From Varroa destructor (taxonomy: Eukaryota > Arthropoda > Arachnida > Mesostigmata > Varroidae): a stretch of 64,000 nucleotides of DNA. The notes beneath the pieces are model-generated. The model saw nothing but the letters and a program-made list of their open reading frames with translations. It was not told where the DNA came from and made no database searches. Position numbers and translations under genes: made by a program. This document shows, in pieces, positions 48,126 to 59,199 of this stretch. The first letter of the stretch is position 1. The number at the start of each line of letters is the position of its first letter. Location of the stretch: positions 3,595,669-3,659,668 of the forward strand of contig NW_019211459.1 of assembly GCF_002443255.2 (NCBI RefSeq), in the 5' to 3' direction.

Positions 48126-49125
48126 TGATTTAACATGATGGATTTTATGAGCTGATGGATAACTCCTTTACGAGATGAGTTACTTATTTATTTGGTCCGA
48201 GTATGCCGAGTGCAAGTTGAGCATTACTTGCACATCACCCAGATTTCGCGCCTCTTACTAACCTCAATGAAGCTTCATTTATAAGCGCAATCTATTGAAG
48301 GACTGAGTAGATGATTGAATTTCTGGAGGTTCGTTGTTGCCGCTGATCAAGATTGTATGAACGTAAAGCCAGAACACGTAACGTACAAAAATTAGGCTCT
48401 TTCTCTTTCATAAAAATAAGGTATTTTTGCGCTGGTGCTCGTGTTATCACACCTGCCCAGAGATCTTTCTCAGAAAGCCCATTTATGACTGATTAGACTG
48501 TGCTATTTTGCTGAACGAAATGGTGCGGGGTCATCATATTTCGATTGATTCCTGGGTTTATGGCTCTGATGACTACCTTTGAGGTAGCCAAATAGGATGG
48601 CATGGTCGACAATAGACCACATACGACACAGTCTATCGCTTATTACCTTTAAAAATTATTTGTGTTGTTTCTCGAGCCCCGGCCATTAAGCGACATAAAA
48701 GATTCCTGAACAAACAGAAAGCCTTTACTAGCCGTACAGTGGCGATACTCGGCGTTCGACTTAGACGTTAAAGCTGTTCAGTATTGTTCGGTACCATACA
48801 GCCATTGAAACAGTTACAATCATCTTAGGCCAGACTGTGAATGCTACATTAGTGTTCATTCTTAATTTCTACAAGTTTCAACAGCCTGATCACCGATAGC
48901 TAGTGAGTGAGCGATGAGTGTAAAAGCACTGCTGGCATTAAGGACTTGGGAAAATTAATCTAGGGACTTTATTAGCTTTGCCCATACTACGAAGCAGAAA
49001 TGAAAAGCTATACATATAGGGAAAAGGCAGATAGTTTTTCCACAGGCTCAGAATCATGTTTGGAGAATTCTCATGTTTGAATTAGAAGTTGGTGATATTC
49101 AAAGAGCAACGCTAAGAAAGAACAC

Positions 49126-49506
49126 TTGCTTCGTACAATCATACGCAGCACATATACAGCCATTATATCTTTTGTGACGGTAGGCATGATTCTCGCGATC
49201 CCTAGCTATCGAACAGTACAAGACAATGTCACGGCGGATAAAAGCTTACAGCTGATGTTTATGCAGGTGTCGATGGGTGAACAGGTAACATTAATTGTGA
49301 AAATAAATGTTTTACTTAGTGCAATTGCTTTACATAATTTTCTTCAGAGAGACACACACACGTTGCAGAGCGAATCACTGACATTGCGTTCAACGATACG
49401 AGAACAACGACGCTTCCCGCTTTCGTACCTTCAACTCAAAAATCATCTGGTGATAAATCTGGAGGACGTATCATTTACGCTGTCCAAAAATCGGTATGAT
49501 CTCTAG
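49126..49506 (+). mobile_element. Possible PIF/Harbinger (DDE_4) transposase end, decayed
   Basis: A 126-codon plus frame without ATG includes VLLSAIALHNFLQRDTHT, like the V-x-A-x-x-x-L-H-N-F-L signature near the C-terminus of Harbinger transposases. Just upstream, in another frame, CLENSHV resembles the R-V-x-E-N-S-F-G-x-L block. The rest of the catalytic domain is not recognisable. A chance L-H-N-F-L remains possible. Confidence 0.3.
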
Positions 49507-50185
49507 ATAAAACGAAGTCGCATCTGGATCTCACATGCGGTCCGCATTGGCTTGCGCATCGATCCTCTGTGTCGTCTGTAAAAGTCGATATTAACTCCTA
49601 GTATATTCCATATCCGAGCTCAAGCGCTGCCTATTCCGTACTAAACGGGAAACTGCTCTGGCTTTTTTTTTTTGAGACACAATACCTTAATAGCCTTTAT
49701 GGGCGTTAGTCTTATGCCCAAAGAGGAGACCGAGACACAAGGCGATAACGAGACTTTAAAGCTGACACTTTGTGAGACCTCTCAGAATGAACCACTGAAT
49801 AATAGATCAAGAAAGGCGAAATGATAAATTGCTTGCTCCTAACGGTCCTTAAAGGTATTCCTAATGTAGTTGATTTTATATATATACAAATAGAGCTTCT
49901 CACTGTCAAGTCTATACAATACAATACAAGTGATGTAACTAGTGGGTTGCGGACGGCGTTGCGAACCCAGTTGCCCAGTTCATCTCACCAATATGCTCAA
50001 CCACATTGCATCGCCGAATAAGTCAGATACCGACTCTTTTGAGCAGAGAAAACGTCTTCGTTTAGTGTTCCCGTTAGTTACTGCTGTGTTTGAACCCTGG
50101 ATATTTTAGCGATCCGAAAGCGTTTACACAAAAGGTTTAGGTTAGGGTTATCTATTTCGGGCTAATTTGCAGTTTCTGCTTGCAG

Positions 50186-50387
50186 TGTTAAACGTATAGA
50201 ATATATGGGACATGGGTTTATTCCTTATCCTGAATGTGCAGCCTTTTCAAATAAGATCATCAAGCTATTTACGTTGTTCATGGAATTGCTCCGCGCATGC
50301 TTGTTGCCTCTAAAAAAAAAGTGGTCCATAAACTATTCCGATCACGAAAACTACGTAAAATCATGCCTCTCTTTGAAGGCAGGGTAG
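50186..50387 (+). CDS. Candidate exon, unknown protein
   Basis: Strong acceptor (gcagtttctgcttgcag), then in entry phase 2 VKRIEYMGHGFIPYPECAAF, SNKIIKLFTLFMELLRACLL, PLKKKWSINYSDHENYVKSC and LSLKAG up to TAG at 50385. A donor-like site GCAGG|GTAGGT overlaps the stop, so it may be internal. 66 open codons after a good acceptor is suggestive. No domain recognised. Confidence 0.3.
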
Positions 50388-50989
50388 GTAGCAGGTTAAT
50401 TTCGTCATTAACCTTTAGCTTTAGAAGCTTGTTACGGAATTGGTATAAGGCGAAAGTAAACTGGGACAAACCCTTCACAGAGAGATTATTCAGATTCATA
50501 TACAAAGCTTTTGAAAGCCTAGAATTTTATTACTCACTTCGTATAATAATGGGGCTACTACGAAAAGGCTAATCTGAGTATAGTTTGCAAAATACTATAT
50601 ATCCGTATTATGTACGTTCGCCGTCAGCACGCACAGTAGACGTGTTCGGTGCCATTCGTTTCCGTTAAGGATATATCAACTCGTTCTAAAAACTGCTCAA
50701 TTTATCATCAGACCTTTCTGGGGCTGCCCCATTTGTCCGTTCATGACGAAAATAAAAAAAAAAATTGTCCTTAAACTTCGTCCCGTCCTGATGTAACAAC
50801 ACTAATTATGTTATGCTGTATATGCTGTAAATAAATGTTATTCGTTATTACCCGCCTTTAACAAATCTCGAGTCTAACTGTTTTTTTTTAAGATTCGAGC
50901 TGCGTAAAGTCCATCTCTATTTTCCTCACAGTTTTATCCCTAGTTTTCACTGATACCCCTCAGCTGTCGTTTCTAGGTGCTCGTCTCAC

Positions 50990-51071
50990 CTTCAGTGCTC
51001 ACAACAACTGGAATGTTATAGCGGATGCGGCGGCGGCGGCGTATTTCTCGAACTGACCCAACACAAAACAA
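50990..51071 (-). CDS. Candidate internal exon with Arg run
   Basis: Bounded by cgaataccttag and a good donor GAAG|GTGAGA. In phase 0 it reads LFCVGSVREIRRRRRIRYNI then PVVVSTE plus one base. The (CGC)5 tract codes for the Arg run; on the other strand the same tract also gives Arg codons after an ATG, so the triplet repeat may mislead. Confidence 0.25.
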
Positions 51072-51714
51072 CTAAGGTATTCGTCGTAAGGTTTGTGCCA
51101 ATGGGCGTAAGAGCATCAGGGTCTGCAATGAGATGGTCATTCTCGTACGTTTAACTGGGCTTGATTTAGTGGGCCTGATCTTCATTTGTGTCATACAGCG
51201 AAGTCCCACTATTGTCGTGATTCCGGAAAACTGCAAAAACTCCTCGAAATAGATTCTAGTTGTTTGACGGAATGGCGTTCTTTCTTAGCTCCGTGCAGCT
51301 TCGTTCGTTATGAACGATAAAAATCGACGAGCTTTTTTTTTTCGACGAAAAATACGCAATCGTCCTTGCGGAAGAAGGCCATTCGGTTACACTACTTAGG
51401 ATCAACACACAGTCAAAGGTTTGCATACGAGCATTATCTTTGCACTGCGCTAACATACCCTAAGTACCCTGCAAATCGCGCTGAAAAGTTAGTGAGAAGC
51501 GCATTAGCTGAATATAAAACGTGTCAAAATTAGCGCCGACGATAAAGGTAAACCTTTTGGCAGCTGCATTTCGGCCGGAACGCACCGTCTTCTTTACTCA
51601 GATAAAGATAATTATAAAAGTTACATACGTAGTTTTATTCAGTCGTCCAATCCATTAGAAGTAACAGATCTGAATAATGTTTCGATTTTTTCATAACGCT
51701 AGACCTATTTGTTG

Positions 51715-51739
51715 GTCGGCCGGCCGGCCGGCCGGCCAG
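51715..51739. repeat. (GGCC)n tract
   Basis: Five to six GGCC/CCGG units, unusual in this AT-rich window. Confidence 0.9.
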
Positions 51740-51749
51740 CCTTATATCG

Positions 51750-52915
51750 TCGCTCTGCGGCTGATCTGCCAACACATTCGCAGGACGCGGATTTAAGCAG
51801 TGCGAGTTCGCCATAACCGGCATTACCGATACGCACTCACGACATGGGGACTTTTGGAGATATTTCAAACAAGTAATGAAACATCCCCCTCAGAAAATCT
51901 TAGGACTGATATGAGTTCACTACCGTCCCGTCAACGAAACCCTTGCTCTAACCAGCGGACTTCCGTAATGCTGGTGAATAGTTGTAACTAAATAATAAGC
52001 TTGACATACAGTTAAACGTTTACTACCTGAGATCGCGAGCCTGCCGCTACTTATTAGTTCACATAATAAAAGCTTCATGTTCTAAAACAGCTCCAAAACA
52101 CCATCTCTAGCTTGTCTTCAGAAGCGGTTTGAAGAAGACCACTGAAAATATTCGAAATTGCTGTATTCGTACGCCGAGGAAAAGAGCAAACGTCTACAGG
52201 CCTAGTCCTTTTGTCTACTTCGGCTTTATTTATTCCTTCAGAGTGCTCGAGCTCAGATGCAAAACTTTTCATTTATCTACGGAAGTTCAGCTCTATCAAC
52301 ACTCAAGTTCTTACGAAAACAAGTATAATAGAAGTGTCACCTTGCAAAAGATACCTTACATACATCCTAATAATTTTATGATCGCCTGAATTATCAGTAA
52401 CAATGAAAATATGTACATCTATTCTCCCATATTTACATGGTGTTTTCAAAGCGTCGACTTTCGAGAAATTACCAAGATCAGATCTCAGATCGAGTTGACT
52501 AAATTAGCCGACGACCAGTTGCCGCGACTGGCCATTATTTCTCCACTTTTTCTTTCGCTAGAAATAATTAGATAATTAGTTATATACATAAATATATCGC
52601 TTTTCGTTAGTTCTCACTTCATGATTTTATCAAAGCACTCATATAGCTCTACTTAACATTTACGCATACGCTACCTGCGCATATACCGACAAGTCTGAAA
52701 CGAGAGAAATTCATTCTTCCTCATAGCGTAGAAGATGAGCTTACTAACCATAATGTACTGCGTTCCCGACAACAGCTGAACACGCTGCCGTTATAAATGT
52801 AAAACCTTGTCGTTAAGAGTCTATATGAAGTAGTTCTAACATCGTGATGAAATAATGGATAACGTGTTCGGACTGTCAAGCGTCTAATTGAAGACCTACG
52901 GCTTCAAGTTCCGCC

Positions 52916-52964
<49 letters not shown>

Positions 52965-54190
52965 ATTTGTGTAATTAAACAAAATTGCATTTTTTCCTTA
53001 TCATATCGTCTACCCTAAATACATGCTGGTATCGGTTGAATCTGTCTTATAAACACGTCGGGTGCCATTAGTGCTCGTTTGAAAAGTACACTTTCCTTTT
53101 TTCTCAATATCTTCTTTCTTTTTTTTTCTTGGAGGAATTTCTTTAAAATAATCGAATAACTAAAAGCTTGATTAGGAGATCATTTTGCCATAATCGGAAG
53201 GTCATGTTTTCCAGATTAGGGTGCAATGGACATACAAATCACTGTCTTTTCCGTTCACTGAAAGGACATCTCCATGACTTAACACTCGACACGGACGTTG
53301 AGCTTAGGAAGTAGGTAATTAGCTTCGTGAAAAAGAGACCTGAAAAATTCTGGCGAACCTAAAGACCAATTAGTTGAAAGATGGCAACGTCTGGGGGATC
53401 GTAGCAAATACGGCTCAACATTTGGTTAAAGCGACAATGGAGAAGCCTGTTACCAGACAAACAAGTACGCTTTCTAGTACCTTGTTACCTAAAAACGGCT
53501 CATAACTAGTTATTGATTTCAGCGAAGATATCGATTAATGGCAATTATGATGTGGATGATGCAGTCAGTTCCACAAGACAGGGTTATATAAACCAGTGTA
53601 ATAGTCTGCCACCCAACAAGGCCAGAGAGAAATAGGTGTCTCTCTATACAAATCTTGGCCGACTCGTCGAACAGTCGTGCAGGATTAAATGCATATCCGT
53701 CATTTAGTAAATTTAGATAAAATAAGTGAAGCTTAGAAATTGAACCGAGTATACGTATTTGCTATTGTTTGATCAATGAGCTTCTTATTAATACTCGTAG
53801 AACCTTTACCGCTAAAGCCTTATTCAGTAGCTCTTTTAATGCTTAAGTGAGAAGTAATAGCAATGAATACTGAAAGAGAAATCTTTTACTGCCATTTTTC
53901 TATTTAAGAGCACATTTCTACATGTAAACTAGCCATGCGATAATTATATCTGCCAAATGTACTATATATCATGAGTAAATTTCCAATATCGATAGAAAAT
54001 ACTTAAAACATATAATTATACTTTGGGATCCAAGTAACTGACAAATGTTCCTTATTAGAAAGTATTTTTCAATAGAACATACGTTATTGACAAACTTACA
54101 ATACTAGACAAATAGAGCAAACATTTTCAAATAAGGAAAAAAAAAACACCAATTTTATGAGATGGATACTGTCACAATAAGAACTCGTTT
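51750..54190. other. Non-coding stretch with (CA)n
   Basis: No supported gene. Holds the long (CA)n at 52919-52962. Frames at 51800-52389 have no motif. Confidence 0.35.
52919..52962 (+). repeat. (CA)n microsatellite
   Basis: About 22 uninterrupted CA units. Confidence 0.97.
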
Positions 54191-54293
54191 GATTGGCTTA
54201 TGTAAATATAACCCATAATAATGAATGTAAACCTAGGTTAACTGAGCATACAGGCATATTGTACCTATGGTAGTCCGTTAAAGCCATCTCCTC

Positions 54294-54342
54294 ACCCGGT
54301 CTAGTCGGTAGCAGTCTATCACGTAATATACTAAGCAGTAAC
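54294..54342 (-). CDS. Candidate exon following 54645-54709
   Basis: Acceptor-like gagttgtatacctgtcag, entry phase 0, reading LLLSILRDRLLPTRP, and donor CCGG|GTGAGG in phase 1. Its phase fits the exon at 54645-54709. The AT-rich (TTA)n block lies in the intron between them. Weak. Confidence 0.15.
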
Positions 54343-54549
54343 TGACAGGTATACAACTCTCCTATATAGTTATATATTACTAAATGTATATGCAAAATGG
54401 CAACTAATTTGATTCCAACATTTGATGTTTTTTTTATCTTGCATCTTCATTTGTGCTTTAAATAAACATTTTATAAAATAGACATTCATAGTAATTAAAA
54501 TCGAGAAGTTCTCTCGATGTTCGTCGTATGTTTTGGTCTATGAATATAC

Positions 54550-54632
54550 TATTTATTATATATTATTTTTTTTATTATTATTTATTTTTTAATTACTATT
54601 TATTATTATTAATTATATTTTTATTATTATAT
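54550..54632. repeat. AT-only low-complexity block
   Basis: About 80 bases almost only A and T, built from tatt/atta units. Confidence 0.9.
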
Positions 54633-54644
54633 TGAAGTACTTAC

Positions 54645-54709
54645 AAACCGATTAGCTATAACGTTATTAGATCTATGTAGCGCTATGGTAGCAATATGCC
54701 ATTTTAATG
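54645..54709 (-). CDS. Candidate internal exon, unknown protein
   Basis: Strong acceptor (atcgggctcattttttttcag) and strong donor (GGTTT|GTAAGT) 65 bases apart, with one frame open across: LKWHIATIALHRSNNVIANR then F. Entry phase 1, exit phase 0. A following exon in phase is suggested at about 54294-54342. Confidence 0.25.
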
Positions 54710-55106
54710 CTGAAAAAAAATGAGCCCGATGAAAAGAGAATCATCCAGCCTTATCTATTACATTGAAGAAAAATGTTTCGGCTTGTTTTTAGCGCGACTT
54801 TCCAGTTTACTTATTTATATGTAGCATTTGAAGATGCTGTTTTCGTTTGTAAGTCTGCTGTAATTTCGTGATAGCGTAAATGGAATCAGAGATGAAGGTT
54901 TCAAGTGACACAAAATATTTTCATCATCTTACCTAACCGAGGTTAAACGGTCGAAAGGAAAGGATATCCTTTTTGGGTGAATCGCTACAAACATCGTAAG
55001 CAAGCAAGCAGGCACGCACGCAGCCATCGTTAGTTCAAACGTCAACGTTGAAAAAAAGGGTTAACGCAACAAAAACACGAACAACAAGGATTATAAAAGT
55101 TAGATT

Positions 55107-55605
55107 ATGATATGCAGGAAGTTAAGTAATGCTGCTTGTATAATTGCCATGCCGTTTCATAAGTTAGCCGAAGAAACCAAAGAAAATTTCAGCAAGACCT
55201 ACTCGGGCTATATTCCTAGCGGACGGGTCGTTCATGCTGTATATATGGAATCACAGCATCAAACTACGTCATGCATAGAACTTTGCCATTTTAAGTTCAA
55301 AGAAGAAATGTTAGACCTTGAGAGTGCACACTATCCCGGTTGGTCATATGGGATCGATGGGTCCAAATAGCACACAAGCCCACAATTTTGTCAGGTGTTT
55401 CGAATGTGTTTCATCAGACATTTGGAATTGTGAAACGGCTCAAGCTTACAAGAAAGCAAGCCTTTTCACCGATCCTCAACATTTCGTCCATACCCAAATG
55501 ATGCGAAAGGACAACGATGGCTTTTTTGCCATGTTTGTAGTGCCTCTACATCGGCATATAGCTGAGAAAGAAATAGGTAGCTCTAGGACATATGCCGAGG
55601 TTTAA
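55107..55605 (+). other. Two overlapping open frames in series, possibly one broken gene
   Basis: An ATG frame (55107-55370: RKLSNAACIIAMPFHKLAEE...) is followed after a frame change by 55318-55605 (FVRCFECVSSDIWNCETAQA, DNDGFFAMFVVPLHRHI). Together they give about 165 protein-like codons on one strand with a single shift. No family is recognised. A decayed gene or mobile element, or chance, are all possible. Confidence 0.2.
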
Positions 55606-56418
55606 AGCTAAACACGACCTCCATACCAAAAAGATAATTTACGTTTGGCAGAGATGGAAGAGTCTCAAATACTAGAAAATGCTTGAGAAGTATAAGACGC
55701 TTAACAAAGGTCTGTATATTGCCCGATTGTGTCGAGCTTTTTGCAACCATCATATTCGCGACCGTGCTCCGACACATTTCACCTTTTCGGATTATCTTCA
55801 TTTAACAGCAGAAAAATCTCAAAACCTAACCGAGCTAGTTTAATTGAACATTTCTTGGTAGGAAAAAAATGGATAAATTAGCTGTAATATCAGAGTGAAT
55901 CGTTGATAGTAACAGAAACTACGTAACTTATTACTAGGAGTGGGGTAAGACGATTTCTTATACTCATGTTCCAACGAAATAACTTTTACAGAACCGTATG
56001 TAGGTATATATGTTCCATAACATCCCGTATAAGAGCAACGTGTATAGGACCAACATGGGTTGAAGAGAGACAGATTTATTGTTGTCCCTATGTGTAAAAT
56101 ATTACACAAAGAAATGTTAGTACATTGGTAAGATCAATTTGCAATGCCAAATGAGATTGCAAGCCGAATGCGTGATAACGACAACGACAGGCGAAATGGG
56201 GGAACAGCAGAAAGGACGCATTGTCTTGGCCTGTAGATAAGACAGATTAATTGCTAGCTTGCTCTCTTGATGGCCTTAAGGCTACGATACATTTTAACTT
56301 TGCTGCCCGCTTGCTTCGTTTGGGGTTTCGCAACGCACCTGCAACTGGTTTCTCAGTAGGTTCGCCTATCTTTGCCGCTCTCCTGACATACTCCATTTAG
56401 TCTACAACTGACTCTTAC

Positions 56419-56466
56419 TCCGGAAACGGAACTCCCCGTTGGCTACCTGACTCGACAGCATAGCCT
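56419..56466 (-). CDS. Candidate short internal exon
   Basis: Strong acceptor (gcgttccctctgttatttgtag) and strong donor (CCGGA|GTAAGA) 48 bases apart. Open frames: AMLSSQVANGEFRFR or GYAVESGSQRGVPFP. Frame undecided; unknown protein. Confidence 0.2.
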
Positions 56467-57277
56467 CTACAAATAACAGAGGGAACGCGTCGTTAAGGAG
56501 GACCTGCAGAAGTTATGTTTCGGTTTCGCTTCCAAGAAAATACACAGCGTCGTAAACGTCGTGACGGTTAGCTTGTTTATTTTTATTAGCACTACTTAAG
56601 CCAACCAAGAACAACATGTTTTTTCCGAATTAGCAATTTGTGCTCCTCCTTTTTAATTATTTATAAATTAGTATATACGGTTATATATATATATTTAGTA
56701 GACTTTTCGCGTCGGGTTTGTACATTCTAGGAAATATGACTGTGGTGAGTGCTATATAGCGATTCAGGAACACATGGGGAATCTGAAATGTTTTACCCTC
56801 ATATCCTTACTAGCTGCGCCGAAAAACAGCTTAAGTGCTTGGAGTACGATGCATTTTCTTCGAATGGACACGTTCAAATAATTTTCCATTTATACCGAGC
56901 GTATATACCGTAATTTGTGTCACAAAAGAAACAGACAAATAGAGAATACATCATTTTTCCCTAAAGGTACCATTAAATCGGCAAAAAGTTCTACCTCTAG
57001 ATTACCTTCAAAAGAACTTGAACGCTGTGGTCACACGAGGTTGAAGAACGCGTACGTTACAACGTAGACCAACAATCGCCTTTCATTAAACTTTGGGTCG
57101 CGTTGAAAAGATCAAAGATCACCATCAAAGGCCCACCTGATCGGCTGGTGTAATCATTCGACTCACTGTGAGAGCATGCATTAACTAGATTATTCTCCGC
57201 TAAAACTATGGATAAGTTCGTAACTAGTGGCTCTTTACGATTAAACTTAATGGTGATCCAAGTTATCCGACATTGGG

Positions 57278-57595
57278 TTGCTTAACAAATCGATAATTTG
57301 GCCAGATAAACTGGGTGTGCATTCAATTTCGGATAGCTGTATTTCGTCAGAAACTTTACCGTTGGAACTGTTCACGGACGGTGTCTGTGATGTAATCACG
57401 CTCACAACGAACGATACAAAAATGTTCCAACTGGACAATATTCAGATAGTAAATATGTTTTTCAGGATGTTTTTTTCTTTTTTGTATAGTGGTACCAGTT
57501 TCACTAGATTCAAAAACTGTCCTTGGGTAAACAGTTGTCCCTTTTTAAATGAAACCCAAATTAGAAATGATATCTCTGTATATAGAGAAAGCTAA
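57278..57595 (+). mobile_element. piggyBac-like transposase fragment, N-terminal part
   Basis: The plus frame reads LPLELFTDGVCDVITLTTND, then QIVNMFFRMFFSFLYSGTSF, TRFKNCPWVNSCPFLNETQ and IRNDIS. This follows the opening of the piggyBac domain: F-x-L-F-F-T-D-E-x-x-D-L-I-V-E-x-T-N, E-I-x-x-F-x-G-I-L-x-x-S-G-Y, then Y-W-x-x-D-x-x-x-x-x-x-x-I-R-x-x-M. No ATG; ends in TAA. A dead copy; the catalytic Asp blocks are not in this piece. Confidence 0.55.
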
Positions 57596-57703
57596 AAACA
57601 GCACACAACTAACTCTACCTTCAAAACTATCTAACATTTACTAATTCTTATAGACTCGTAGTGGTTCAAAAAAGGCCGCCGTTCGAGAGTGGTCTAAGAA
57701 CAG

Positions 57704-58523
57704 TTGTTGGCTGGAAGCGCTAGACAAATAAGTGACATTAAAGTTTACCTACCCACAGACCCGGTTGATGATTTTGCTTCACAAAGACTTTCTAGTTTAG
57801 TTACTTCTGTTCCAAAGTCTAAACTTACGTACAGCATAAAAATGACGCTAAAAGACAATCTTTTAAGACACGAATTAATTACGAGCGTTAGGTAGATGAT
57901 TATGTATGGAAAATTACTCAGTTAACTATTTGATTGATAACAGGAGCAGAAACTCCGAGACATACTTTATGTTTTGGCTTCGACCGAACCGTGCAACATA
58001 TTGCAATTGATGATTCTACACATTTGTTAGGATAATAAGATACATTCATACAGACTTATAGGTAACTTATATAGATGATTACATAGACTTATAGATAGTC
58101 GATTTACACGTACCTATCCTCAAACTTCAGCCAGACTATCTTACCATTGGTTGGAGTCGAACCAACACCGAGGAAAGTCCAGGCAATGATGAATAATATA
58201 GTTTTTCCGGGCATCACGTACAACACTACCACTTGTCTATCAGTAAAATTTTAAACGTAGGCCTATTATTTCCTGCAATGAATACGTCCTACCAAATGAT
58301 TTTCGTTTATAATTTCCTTAGGGAATCGATTGTTTGTGGCGTCGACAACACTGTATACCTGAGATCTCGTAGATCCGTTTATAATCAGAAGATTGTTTCG
58401 GAGACGGATCACTTTGATGAGGAGATTACTGGCACACTAACGGAAACAGTTGTGCGCTTTTTGGTTTCTGCTATTAACCCTTTACAGAGGTTCGGATTAA
58501 AGATAGCAGCACACAGACACTAA
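57704..58523 (+). mobile_element. piggyBac-like transposase, decayed downstream part
   Basis: Further plus-strand frames follow: 57704-57895 (SDIKVYLPTDPVDDFASQRL, unassigned) and 58233-58523, where SYQMIFVYNFLRESIVCG and DNTVYLRSRRSVYN resemble the piggyBac block Y-x-V-x-F-D-N-x-F-x-S-x-x-L-L followed by G-T-x-R-x-x-R. The expected D-N reads Y-N. Assigned mostly by position after the better-conserved N-terminal fragment. Confidence 0.35.
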
Positions 58524-58720
58524 ACACGCGTAGAAGAATCATAGCCGCTGCCGCCCATCAGCGTAGGCGTTCAAGGTACCTACCTCTACCACTTTGTAAC
58601 TTGGTAACAGTTTATTCTTCAATTTCTTGGGCCTTGCCAATAGCAACAGTGGCAACCCCCAAAACAAGCGCTCGTCTCTCAATGACACACTGGCCTGTAT
58701 GGTAACGATATAAGACTTAC

Positions 58721-58783
58721 CCAACAAGAAAAGAGCAACTTCTTTAAGCCGCAACCACGGTCAAGGGCTGCCAACGAAAACAT
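58721..58783 (-). CDS. Candidate first coding exon below a GC-rich promoter
   Basis: ATG at 58783 opens MFSLAALDRGCGLKKLLFSC then W and meets a strong donor TTGG|GTAAGT in phase 0. A GC-rich block with an NRF-1-type palindrome lies 120-200 bases upstream on the same strand. The Arg/Lys-bearing, amphipathic start would suit a mitochondrial presequence, which would fit NRF-1 control, but that is speculation. An earlier overlapping ATG at about 58791 opens a 15-codon frame. Downstream exons were not found. Confidence 0.25.
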
Positions 58784-58839
58784 ACAACCATACCAACAGT
58801 AGCAATATTACCACGGATGCCAACACACACGGATGGGGG

Positions 58840-58985
58840 TCTTGGCCGGTCGGGGTAAACTTTCTTAGTGAACTGCGTGCAGTTGGGGGCCCGAGCGGCG
58901 CGGAGCGCATGCGCTTCATAGTCCCCGCCTATAGGCCCGCCTTCGGCGCTTAGGCTGGCCTGATAGCAACCTCCGGGGCCCCTTT
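58840..58985 (-). promoter_or_regulatory. GC-rich block with NRF-1-like palindrome
   Basis: A sharply GC-rich block in AT-rich DNA, containing GCGCATGCGC at 58905-58914, the core of the NRF-1 (Ewg in flies) binding site. Likely a CpG-type promoter; it could serve either strand. Confidence 0.35.
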
Positions 58986-59199
58986 ATTGTAGAGTAAGAA
59001 AGCAAAATCCAACTAGATGAAAACCGGCAAAACGAAAAACGTATGCTTTGATGTGTCGTACGTACTCTGACAGCACATATACAGACGTACACAAATAGAC
59101 GCTGGAACATACCGAACAGAGTGTGGCACATCGAAACACAATCAGCATGCTTTAAGCAGGCAGGCACAGAGGTTGGTTTGAGCAAAGGTTGATACCGAC

